Below are positions 26,501 through 34,731 of a DNA stretch of 64,000 nucleotides, one piece after another. The notes below the pieces were generated by a model. That model searched no databases and was not told where the DNA came from. It saw only the letters and a list, made by a program, of their open reading frames with translations. Made by a program: the position numbers and the translations under genes. Where the stretch lies: the NCBI GenBank assembly GCA_008921705.1, contig VFFE01006030.1, positions 137,836 through 201,835 of the forward strand. Direction: 5' to 3'. The first letter of the stretch is position 1, and every line of letters starts with the position of its first letter. The DNA is from Burhinus oedicnemus. Its lineage: Eukaryota > Chordata > Aves > Charadriiformes > Burhinidae.

Positions 26501-29500
26501 ATGATTGTGAATGTATTTACATGCTGACACAGCGGTTGCTCTAATACTTTTCAGCTGCTAGGGATCCCTGCTGAGGGCTCAGGAGCAGTACAGTTCCTGC
26601 TTTGGTGCCAGGATTGTCTCAGCAGGGAAATAAATGGCAGATTTTACTGAGACTTAAAAGTTCTGTCTGGGATGGACTCCGCTATTTGCAAGGTAATTCA
26701 CCCCTGCACTTCCTGGAGGAGATTGTAAATTACCATTGGGAGTAGGAAGATATTTTCTCTGTGAGGGGAGATGTTCACCCCTCTTCCTTCAAGTCTGTTG
26801 TGTGCGCTCCTTGTGGAATTGCTCCTTAGCCCGTGCCAGTCAAAATGAGGTGGGTTTACGCACTCCTATTTAACCTGCTTATGGTAATCTGCTCTGTCTT
26901 TTACTTCAGAAGGTTAGAGCATGATCATGCAATTGGCTTAGCTAGCAAAGTTGAAGGGACAGTGATCCTGCCAGAGTAATAGGGGAAGCTAGGGACAGAA
27001 ACTTCTTCCATGAACACAGCTGGACCAACAGGAAACATCTCACTAAGTTCATTAGTGGCAGCTTTCATTCCTTTCTGCATGTTGTTCCTGGAGATGAACC
27101 ACTCTTCTTTCACTGTAGAAACTTCTTTCCTCCAAATCACCGCGGAAATAACTCTTTTTGACATTCAGCAGTCCCAGTGAGGCAAGCAGTTAGTCCTTTT
27201 TGTATGACTGCTCTGCACAACAGGCCATAAATGCTGGCCTTGTTTCCTGTGCAAGTGCACCTCCAGGAACAAAACTTACGGATACTCTACAAAACATTCT
27301 GAATGACTGGCAAGGGTAAGTCATTTGGTCTGATCAGGGGTTCTCTGAAGGAATAAGGAGATCTTTTAGATACGAAGTGTTCCTCTGGTCCCCTCTAATC
27401 TGCAGTGACCTCCTTGTTGTAATGTACCATTAGAAATGTTAGGTTGCACCAGTTGTCTATCTGTATTTTTAAGAAGCTGGTCCTAGGATTTAAGAGGACC
27501 CACGGAGGAAAACAAAAGCATGATAATTGAGTGTAAAATTGAGAACTTAGTTATTCATTCATCTTCTTCCTGTTCTCATTCCTTAGAGTAGATTATGGCA
27601 CTGAAGCGAAAGTGTTAAGACAGAACAGTAGAACTGCAAGGCCCTAGACAGCCCTTCACTTGGCTTGTGGAAAAGGACATTTTCCTCTTTATTATTTTCT
27701 TTTGTTGTTCTTTCACAGGTAAAGTGACGGTGCTGGAGAGCTTCAGCTCAGTGGTCCGGGTGGCTGTGGAGACATCAGAATCCCAGGTCGAGGTGGAGCT
27801 GGTCCCTGCTGTGGAGATTCCAACTTGCTGGCCTGAGAAAGCCCAGTGGCCTCGTTGCCTTAAGCGTTGGCCTTCCCAGGAAAAAGTGCAGTGCATCAAG
27901 GTGAACAGTATAAAAAGCACTACTAACTCTGTGCTGGAATTTACCTTGCAGGTGTTTGACAGTGGTTTCCCAGTTGAAGAACTGCATGGTGATGGCTGGG
28001 TGTATTCTCTAGAGAACCGATATTTCAAAGTATTCTGTCAGATTTTATTGGGATTTTTTCCCCCCTTATGGTAATGAATTCTATGGAAGAAAAACTGTTT
28101 ATTGCGTGAGTGTCTTGCACACAGTTCTGCTTGTGTAGCTCAGTCCTGACACACATCATTCTTGCTGTTCTTCTCTGCCTCATGTAAGCCTTCTGCACGT
28201 GGGCCACTATCTTGCAGTTTTCCCTCCAGCCTAACACCGTCTTTCCCTACAGAGCTCATGGCTGGATTCTGGCATTCCAGCTCGGTCCCAGCTGCCATGT
28301 TCCTGCAGGTCCACTTACACCTTCCAGTCCTGCTCTCCTCTCATGCATGACCTGCTGCTCCATGGCAAAGTGCCTGCAGAGTTGTGCCTCTGCTTTAGTA
28401 GTACTGCTGATACTGCACCTGGTAGATCTAGAGCTGGATCTTCTGGGAGTAATTGACGTCAGCTCATGAGGAAACAAAACAAATTGCACAGTGATTTGAC
28501 TAGGAATTAGGATGGGAGCATGACCCATGTTTGCTGCCTTGGCTAACCCTGTTTAGAATAGCGTGCCCCACTTTGAGAGATGTTACACATCGTTTTTGTA
28601 ACATCCCTCTGCATTGCTCAGAGAAGTTTGCCTCTGATCTGGTCTCATGCTTCCCTTTTTGGCCACAGTCACTTGGTTTCGACCTTTTGGCCCGCTCCAA
28701 TTATCACTGGCAGATGTGCTTCTCCCGTGCTGAGCATATACTCATGGAAGGCCTTGATGAAGATGGTGGTTGTCGCATGAAATGCTTCAGGGTCATGAGG
28801 CAGATGAAGGAAGATGTCTGGTGTGCTGGAAATAAGCCTGTCATCACAGCTTATCACCTTCAGGTAGGCATCACCATGATACCAGGATACAGTCTCAGTA
28901 TCTGTTGCAGGGGCTTCTATCCAGTAACGTCAAAATATCATGGCATAAATCACTGTAGCATCTCCTATGTAACTTCTAAGGTAATGGTCAAAACTGCAGT
29001 ACTATTTCATTGCTTTACAGTGGCAAGAAGCTCAGTAAATATATGTTCCAAACTTCAACAAGGAACAAAAGTCTGTAGGAACTTTATGATTGCAGCAACA
29101 TAAGTAATGTTAGAGTTGAGGCCCCTGCTCTGTTGTGACTTCACATAGGCATTGTAATATTGTCTTTAATTGCACAGTTACTTCCTGCTTCTGGACTATC
29201 CCAGCCATCCATATCCATCTATCTGTCTGATGGAAACTTGTGCGTTTGTCTTTCTGGATGTGCACCAAACGAAATTCTCTTAGGTGAGCATTATGTCATG
29301 AATGAGGTGCAAACTGGCTGTTCTGGTGTTGTTTCACCTGGGGTAGGAAGGGAAGAAAGAGGTAAAGAGGTGGTAGCCTCCTCCCTGCACATACTTCAGG
29401 GATCAAGATGTCTTCACTTTACAAACAACATTTGTGAAGAAGAGACAGAAGGTTCTGCTATGACAGTTGCAGACATTGATGGACCACAGGCAGCACCATT

Positions 29501-31785
29501 TAACAGACAGTAGAGCAATTCTGCTTTCTGGGTCTCCATCCTCCTGGAGCTGCCAGGGAAAGGCAGCTTCTCCCACCTTGAAGCCTCAAGCTGCCAGGCT
29601 TCCACAGCAGTTACTGATCTTTTCGGGTCCAAACCAGATGCGATGCCAAGATTACTCCTAAAGAAAAGGTTGTGACCATCAAATGCTGTTATAGTCATGG
29701 GACTAATTTAAGTCAAGATGGAGTCAAAAGAGTTGACGAGGCAGGTTATAGCTTAGCAGAATGCAAAACTTCTCAGTGCCTCTAAGAACAACCTGGTAGA
29801 AAAACTGTCATAGGTAGGAGAAAGTGGAAACCCATTTAACCATTAGTAACGATCTCTTTCTCTGGCTCAAGGAGAAGAGGTGCAGGAAGTGCTGTTGCAT
29901 GGACTCTTGATCAAAATAAAAAGCTCTTTAGAAGCTTTTCAGTTCTTTGCTGCAACTGTACTTCAGGCTTTTACTGCAAGAGGATTGGTTTACCAGACAG
30001 AAGGAATGCTTCAACATTACTTACATTTAAAAAAAAAGAAAAAGAAGAGAGAGAAAAAGTCAGTGGAGAAACCAGCAGCTGAGCAGAGGCTTAGTGTTAG
30101 GTTTCTTCACATTTCCACTGTCTGAGGTATCCAACAATTATTATTAAACAAGACTCCACACAAAAAAGGCCCTCTATGACAGAGGAAATCCTCCCCCTAG
30201 AAGTTCTGAAAGCCTCGGAGGGCTGAGTTAATATACTCTTTGTGCTTACCTCCATAGGAATGAAGTTCAAGATCAGAAAGTTTGGCAACTGACTGGAAGG
30301 GTAGCACTATTTTCCTTGCCCCCAGAAACTTCACTGCAACTGCTGTCCATGGATCTTGCTGAAGTAGTTTTGGTGTGACGAAAGATAACTGCTCTGCAAG
30401 TCTCCAAGGAGTAGCTCTTGCAGAGTTACAGCTTGAATTCCTCACTATGCCTTTTTTTCACTGGAAACATTAAAAAAAAAGTCTTTGTGGTTATTGCAGC
30501 TGTGAACAAAAAAATTGCTTACATTTGAAAAGCTGTCTGAGAAGAAATTCCTCAGCACTACAACTATTGCAATGCCTACTGGAGGAAAAAAACAAACTAG
30601 GCAATCCAGAATAGGGTGGCTTATTTTGATGAAATTCTACCTCTGAAGAAACAGAGGAGTTGAAGGCTGTAGTTCAGCCACATCTCACAGTGTGTGGGTC
30701 CCTTTTTGGGTTGCTGAATCTGCAAAATAAACTTGGGATGCAGAGGACAATAAGGAACTTAGCAGAATTATTGAACCCCGGATGGGTGACTGTACTTTTA
30801 AAACTGATTTCAGGTTGATTAAATCAGTCAGTATGGCTTTTTTGGTACAATAAGTGTAAGTACCTCCAGAAAATTCTTCTCAGTCATAGGAAAATCTGTA
30901 AAAATGTAACATGGGCAGCATAAAAATAGTACTACAAGAGCAATAATCATTTGCATTTTGTTATTATAACTATGGATTTCTCAAATGTAAAATCACATAA
31001 AATAAACTTGGGGGAATCGAACATAGCGTGTGCTGTTAGTATCGTGTCAGAAAAACACGAGCTGCACTTGACCAGAGAGCATGCCCTGCACCTGCAATAG
31101 TTGCTTGGAAAACCTGTTTGGGATGCAGATCTGTGTGCATCTTCAGTGCAAATACAGCTAAAGCTAACAAATAATTACGTTAATCTGATTATTCTTCTCT
31201 CCCTCCTTGCACTTACTGGCTTCTACAGAGGCTCCTGCTGGAGGATGGCAAATAGGCCAAGATTATTTTAGCAAGACCATTTTCCTTGGGCTCGTGGCCC
31301 AGTCAATGGAGAGGGTCTTCTCTGGGGAGAGATCCTAACCAGACACATCAGAGCTGCTCTGCCTGATCCCTAGAGGAAGCTTTAGCTGTGATCCCTCCGT
31401 CACAGAAATGTTAACACAGGGAGATAGCAGTGCAAGTTTCTCTGGTTTCCAAGACTGTCAGCCATTTACCAGCACTAAAACTGCCTTAGTAAGCTGTGTG
31501 AGCCCTCGGCAGAACCTCTAACACCTCTTCTCTCCCATCTGCTTCTTCCAGACAGTGCTATTCTGGACGTGTGAAAAATACCCACGCACCAAGGATTGGC
31601 GCTGCTTCCCCGAAGCCTTTCTGAGGCTGGTGCAGAAGCTGCACAAATGCGTAAGCCAGCACTTCCTCAAGCATTACTTTGTTAAGAACACCAATCTGCT
31701 CAAGTATGCCAACACCAGTGACCTGGACTTGGTGGCCAGCAAGCTCGCAGTCTTCTTGGAGAACCCTGTCTTCTGCCTGGACTAA
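14463..31785 (+). CDS. MAB21L3: MAB21L3, mab-21-like protein 3 (six coding exons, complete)
   Basis: The spliced CDS joins 14463-14510, 19781-19921, 24612-24903, 27719-27900, 28669-28863 and 31552-31785. This gives 363 residues plus TAA; the human protein is about 362 (from memory). All introns are GT-AG. Only the exon 3/4 junction splits a codon (phase 1). The protein has the Mab-21 nucleotidyltransferase fold shared with MAB21L1/2 and cGAS: an N-terminal helix (about 5-45), the SGIH turn (54-57) and strand APSQFLITV (66-74), the VEVELVP strand (184-190), a Trp-Pro block (198-205), GGCRMKC (254-260), and a helical C-terminal lobe (about 287-363). The cGAS metal ligands Glu225, Asp227 and Asp319 appear to align with Gln69, Leu71 and Glu187, so nucleotidyltransferase activity is unlikely (inference). 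The cGAS zinc-thumb His/Cys set is absent. Xenopus work links the family member to dorsoventral patterning (from memory). I am sure of the family and fairly sure of orthology, because the exon sequences match the L3 paralogue rather than L1/L2, which are single-exon genes. Confidence 0.93.
17426..17639 (-). mobile_element. CR1 LINE fragment, minus orientation
   Basis: It reads as the reverse complement of a CR1 3' end: ACAGAATCACAGAATGGGTT, GGAAGGGACCTTTAAAGAT, and CCTGTTCCAGTGTCTCACCACCC with a trailing A-run. It lies in intron 1 of MAB21L3, antisense to the gene. Confidence 0.9.
18365..19193 (+). mobile_element. CR1 LINE, internally deleted, with dead reverse-transcriptase remnant
   Basis: The first part encodes the CR1 reverse-transcriptase core: a [13 protein letters not shown] motif near 18537, then FADNTKL near 18631-18651. 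The active-site second Asp is Asn. Around 18913 the sequence jumps from the region after the polymerase domain straight to the extreme C-terminal part ([20 protein letters not shown]). It ends with CR1 terminal octamers ATTCTATG at 19175-19182 and 19183-19190. Stops and the deletion make it non-functional. It lies in the same orientation as MAB21L3, in intron 1. Confidence 0.92.
19781..19921 (+). CDS. MAB21L3: MAB21L3 coding exon 2
   Basis: A 141-bp exon encoding residues 17-63, phase 0 at both ends. The acceptor is ttctttcttggaactgacag and the donor is AAG|gtatga. It encodes the long amphipathic helix ([15 protein letters not shown]) and then [11 protein letters not shown]. The latter is the counterpart of the Gly-Ser-containing nucleotide-binding turn in cGAS-like enzymes. 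The Ser of the enzyme GS motif is Ile here, consistent with loss of catalysis (inference from a mental alignment). Confidence 0.92.
20536..20642. repeat. two adjacent inverted repeats (hairpin potential) in intron 2
   Basis: ACTAGTTATT (20536-20545) pairs with AATAACTAGT (20578-20587) across a 32-base loop. TTCAGATGAAAA (20613-20624) pairs perfectly with TTTTCATCTGAA (20631-20642) across a 6-base loop. In RNA these would form two neighbouring stem-loops. They are too short for a microRNA precursor. Confidence 0.75.
22005..22076 (+). other. candidate in-frame cassette exon in MAB21L3 intron 2
   Basis: A long pyrimidine tract (tgttttcctttctgcttctctcag) ends at 22004 and a CAG|gtacaa donor starts at 22077. 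The 72 bases between are 24 open codons beginning [13 protein letters not shown] and ending HPSIQ. Both ends are phase 0, as at the exon 2/exon 3 junction, so inclusion would add 24 residues between Lys63 and Val64 without a frameshift. The insert would fall between the nucleotide-binding turn and the core strand. I recall no equivalent in mammalian MAB21L3. It could be a fortuitous decoy. Confidence 0.3.
23060..23275. repeat. degenerate tandem repeat, period 110 bp, rich in GGTCA
   Basis: Two diverged copies are aligned by GGCAAGTC (23090 and 23200) and by AGGTCTGAGGTCA (23112-23124 and 23222-23234), each offset by exactly 110. Further GGTCAG words are scattered through both copies. The repeated core reads AGGTCT-G-AGGTCA, a DR1-type nuclear-receptor half-site pair. 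Confidence 0.65.
24612..24903 (+). CDS. MAB21L3: MAB21L3 coding exon 3
   Basis: A 292-bp exon encoding residues 64-160 plus the first base of codon 161. The acceptor is ctctgcactctcctag and the donor is A|gtgagt (strong). It begins [16 protein letters not shown], the strand that carries the catalytic Glu-x-Asp in active relatives but reads Gln-x-Leu here. It continues through [10 protein letters not shown], the WLEVEQF helix, and the [18 protein letters not shown] segment. The last two match MAB21L3 rather than other paralogues. The frame stays open upstream into the intron by chance; the acceptor and homology both start at GTC-TTA. Confidence 0.93.
24904..27718 (+). other. MAB21L3 intron 3 (2.8 kb)
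   Basis: GT-AG intron, phase 1, with a strong gtgagt donor and a strong pyrimidine tract. I see no repeats or exon candidates I would defend. Confidence 0.85.
27719..27900 (+). CDS. MAB21L3: MAB21L3 coding exon 4
   Basis: A 182-bp exon that completes codon 161 (A|GT, Ser) and runs to residue 221, ending in phase 0. The acceptor is ttttgttgttctttcacag (excellent) and the donor is AAG|gtgaac. It encodes [20 protein letters not shown], then the [12 protein letters not shown] strand pair and the signature Trp-Pro/Lys-Arg-Trp-Pro block. Glu187 sits where cGAS has its third catalytic Asp. The [10 protein letters not shown] segment is nearly diagnostic of the MAB21L3 branch. Confidence 0.93.
27901..28668 (+). 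other. MAB21L3 intron 4 (0.77 kb)
   Basis: The shortest intron, GT-AG, phase 0. Nothing notable is inside it. Confidence 0.85.
28669..28863 (+). CDS. MAB21L3: MAB21L3 coding exon 5
   Basis: A 195-bp exon encoding residues 222-286, phase 0 at both ends. The acceptor is cttccctttttggccacag and the donor is CAG|gtaggc. It encodes [20 protein letters not shown], the helix [15 protein letters not shown], and [10 protein letters not shown]. The GGCR-x-KC motif is shared with MAB21L1/2 and sits where cGAS carries its zinc thumb, which is missing here. The intron before it is short (768 bp). Confidence 0.93.
28864..31551 (+). other. MAB21L3 intron 5 (2.7 kb)
   Basis: GT-AG intron, phase 0. It has A-rich simple sequence near 30028-30059 and 30471-30480. 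No exon or mobile element is recognised. Confidence 0.85.
31552..31785 (+). CDS. MAB21L3: MAB21L3 coding exon 6 (stop codon)
   Basis: The terminal coding exon has 77 codons plus TAA at 31783-31785. The acceptor is a long pyrimidine tract, cccatctgcttcttccag. It encodes [11 protein letters not shown], the [18 protein letters not shown] helix, [15 protein letters not shown] and the C-terminal helix ending FCLD. This is the all-helical second lobe of the Mab-21 fold; the Tyr-Phe-x-x-N-x-x-Leu stretch is conserved across Mab-21 and cGAS. No premature stop or frameshift is visible. Confidence 0.93.
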   Translation, partial: TVLFWTCEKYPRTKDWRCFPEAFLRLVQKLHKCVSQHFLKHYFVKNTNLLKYANTSDLDLVASKLAVFLENPVFCLD

Positions 31786-32780
31786 GGCAGGAAAAGGCCT
31801 CCTCACCCCAACCCTGAGCAGATCCCTCGCCTCCTCTCCCCACCTGTGGTTGTTCTTCGTGTCCTTCCAGTACATGTTGCAGCTGGCTTTGTAAGACAGT
31901 TGGCACATGCAGCGTGAAAGAGAAGTGTCAAGCTGGCAGCAGTGGGCGGTGAAAACTGATGGGAGGTATCGCTTGATGCCCAGCTGATCTAATTTGCTTT
32001 CAACAGTGCCAGCCTGCCTGGAAGCTACAGCCAGTTAAACCCAACTTTCTGTGTCAGTCAGAGCAGGAAACTGCCTTGCTCTCTGTCACTAGTCTTGTGG
32101 CACCTAAACAGAACGACGGTGCTCTGCTGCCTACCCGCTGTGTAACCTAGCACATGTATTGTTGCTGCCTCCCCCTTTCTCACAAGGACAGCGGGTTTAA
32201 TTCCCTGCTTGCCTCACAGGCCGGCTCTGCAGGAGAGCAGAGGAACATTTCTGAAGAGTACTGAAGTTGGAAGCTTTCTCAGAGGCGCTTTGTTCCCTCC
32301 AGCTCCAGTTAAATGGGATCCTGCTCCAGTACGAAGATAGCCATGCTGCTAGTGTTTAATAGCTCCAGGGAAGCAAGAGGAGGAATGGTGGTTTTTGCCT
32401 CCTCCTCATTTTTCTCTCCACTTCCATTTTTCTTCCAGTTGCTTCAAATATGTTTTCTTTGTGTTTGCCTTTGCCAGTTGTGTTAGTGCCATACAACCAG
32501 GGGGCTTTGCCAGAGCAGATTTCACTCCCACTCCTGGCTCCATCCAGCAGGCTGGAGGAGGAGCAGGTCTTTCCTTAGTTGTTTGCACCCACGTATTTTT
32601 GGGTGGTGTACAGAAGGAGAATATTTTTCAAAGGCTGTTAGCTCCAAAACCCCCAGTGCTTTTAATATTATGGATGTTTAAAAAGAAAATCAGTTTTAGT
32701 GTTTCAAAAGACCAGATTTCTAGAATGAGTATAAAGAATGTTGGCTTTAATGTTATTAAATCACTGAAACTAAACCAAAG
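31786..32780 (+). other. MAB21L3: MAB21L3 3' UTR (about 1 kb)
   Basis: This runs from the TAA to the predicted cleavage position about 20 bases after the ATTAAA signal. There are no recognisable repeats inside it. It contains pyrimidine-rich patches and short AT-rich stretches near the end. The length is inferred from sequence signals, not from transcripts. Confidence 0.6.
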
Positions 32781-32802
32781 TGGGCTTTTTTTTTTTTTTT
32801 CT
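32755..32802 (+). promoter_or_regulatory. MAB21L3: poly(A) signal and cleavage region of MAB21L3
   Basis: ATTAAA at 32755-32760 is the commonest variant hexamer. It is followed about 20 bases later by TGGGC and a long T-run (about 32787-32801), which has the layout of a cleavage site with a U-rich downstream element. No AATAAA lies between the stop codon and this point that I can see. Confidence 0.65.
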
Positions 32803-33014
32803 TACACCTGCACAAGAAGTAAATAAGTATCTCTGCCAAGGGAGGTGCCAGAGAGGAATTGCAGCTCCATACTCCGGAGAGCTGCTGCAGTGGATGGCCT
32901 GCAAGATGACCATCCGTGGCAGAGCATCTCCCCCTTGTGTCAAATTGTGGTCTAACCATGGATCTTTGGCACAGCCTCTGCTTTCTGGCTTGATTTTGTA
33001 GGCGGCAGTCTGTT
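32803..33014. other. short spacer between MAB21L3 poly(A) site and CR1
   Basis: About 210 bases of unassigned sequence with no gene or repeat recognised. Confidence 0.5.
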
Positions 33015-33347
33015 CACAAGTCCATGGGGCCTGGTGGGATTCACCCCAGAGTAGTGAAGGAGCTAGCGGATGTTATGGCAGGACCCCTCTCGATCATCTA
33101 CCAAAAGTCTTGGGAGTCTGGGGAGGTCCCTGCTAACCGAATGCTAGCCAACATTATTCCAATTTACAAGAAGGGCGTGAGGGAACACCCAGGGAACTAC
33201 AGACCTGTTAGTCTAACCTCAGTACCTGGAGAAATTATGGAGAAGATTATACTGGGTACTATTGGAAGGTAATTAAAGAATGATGCAGTCATCAGGCACG
33301 ATCAACATGGGTTCATAAAGGAAAAGTCCCATTTAACTAATTTGATA

Positions 33348-33550
33348 TCCGAGGAACTTCTTCACTTTGAGGGTGGCAGAGCACCGGAACAGGCTGCCCA
33401 GAGAGGTGGTAGAGTCTCCGACTCTGGAGACATTCCAAACCTGCCTGGACGCCATTCTGTGCAACCTGCTCTAGGTGAACCTGCTCTGGCAGGGGGGTTG
33501 GACTAGATGATCTCCAGAGGTCCCTTCCAACCCCTGTGATTCTGTGATTC
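33348..33550 (+). mobile_element. younger CR1 3' fragment nested inside the CR1 at 33015-34731
   Basis: An extra CR1 tail starts at about GAGGAACTTCTTCACTTTGA and continues through CACCGGAACAGGCTGCCCAG. It ends GATTCTGTGATTCC and interrupts the RT frame of the older copy. The host reading resumes at ATGATAAGTTCACCTGCC. The boundaries are good to a few bases, and no clear target-site duplication was seen. Confidence 0.85.
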
Positions 33551-34706
33551 CATGATAAGTTCACCTGCCTAGTGGATGAAGGGAAGGCGGTGGATGTAGT
33601 ATTTCTGGATTTTAGTAAGGCTTTTGATATTGTCCATCACAGCATCCTTCTGGGTTCATGGTGTGCTGGGTGAAGAACTGGCTGAAGGGCAGAGCTCAAA
33701 GGGTTGTAGTGAATGGGGCTACATCTTGCTGGTGACCGGTCACCAGCACTGTTCCTCAGGGTTCAATTCGAGGGTGAGTTCTGTTCAATATATTTATCAA
33801 CGACCTGGATGCACGAGTTGAATGCACCATTAACAACTTTGCTGATGATACCAAACTGGGAGGTGCTGTTGACTGTCTTGAGGGACAAGAGGCCCTGCAG
33901 AGGGATCTAGATAGATCAGGGCATTGGGCTAATGATTAATAGGATGAAACGTAACAAGTTGAAATGCCGGATTCTGCACCTAGGATGAAGTAATGCCAGG
34001 TACAAGTATAAAATGGGAGAGGAGGGCTGGAGAGCAGCCCTGCAGAAAGGGATATGGGGCTGCTGGTGGGCAGCAGGCTCAATAGGAGTTAGCACTGTGC
34101 CCTGGCAGCCAAGAGGGCAAACCACATCCTGAGTGCATCAAACACAGCATAACCAGCCGATCAAAAGAGGTGATTATCCCGCTGTATTCAGCATTGGCGC
34201 AGCCTCACCTTGAGTGCTGTGTGCAGTTCTGGGCCCCACAATTTAAGAAGGACATGAAAGTTTTTGAATGCATCCAGAGGACAACAAAGCTGGTGAAACA
34301 GCTGGAAGCAATGTCCTATGAGGAATGGCTGAGGACTTTGGGCTTGTCTAGTTTGGAGAAAGAGGCTGAGGAGCGACCTCATTGCTCTCTGCAGCTTCCT
34401 GAGGAGGGGAAGTGGAGAGGGAGGTGCTGGTCTCTTCTCCCTGGGATCCAGGGATAGGATGCGTGGCAATGGTTCAAAGCTGTGCCAGGGCAGGTTTAGA
34501 CTGGACATTAGGAAGCATTTCTTTACCAAGAGGGAGGTCAGACACTGGAACAGGCTTCCTAGAGAGGTGATCAGTGCCCCATGCCTGTCAGTGTTTAAGA
34601 GGCATTTGGGCAATGCCATTAATAGCATGCTTTAACTTTTGGTCAGCCCTGAAGTGGTCAGACAGTTGGAAGATGATGATCCTTGTAGGTCCCTTCTAAT
34701 GGAAAT

Positions 34707-34731
34707 ATTCCATTCCATTCCATTCCATTCC
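34707..34731. repeat. (ATTCC)5 microsatellite at CR1 3' end
   Basis: Five perfect pentamers form the tail of the CR1 element. Confidence 0.95.

Larger units (their letters stand above)
33015..34731 (+). mobile_element. long CR1 LINE (RT to 3' end), disrupted
   Basis: It starts with the CR1 endonuclease/RT linker and RT N-terminus (MGPGGIHPRVVKELADVMAG, then NYRPVSLTSV). It continues past a nested insertion into the RT core, where [11 protein letters not shown] is readable near 33838-33870, and ends with the C-terminal region and 3' UTR. Multiple frameshifts and stops inactivate it. The 3' end carries five copies of ATTCC (34707-34731), typical of CR1 tail microsatellites. It lies about 240 bases downstream of the predicted MAB21L3 cleavage site, in the same orientation. 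Confidence 0.92.

Noticed and set aside
28531..29103. 190-codon open frame covering MAB21L3 exon 5
   Set aside because: Only 28669-28863 shows family homology and splice sites. The rest is intron 4 and intron 5 sequence that happens to be open.
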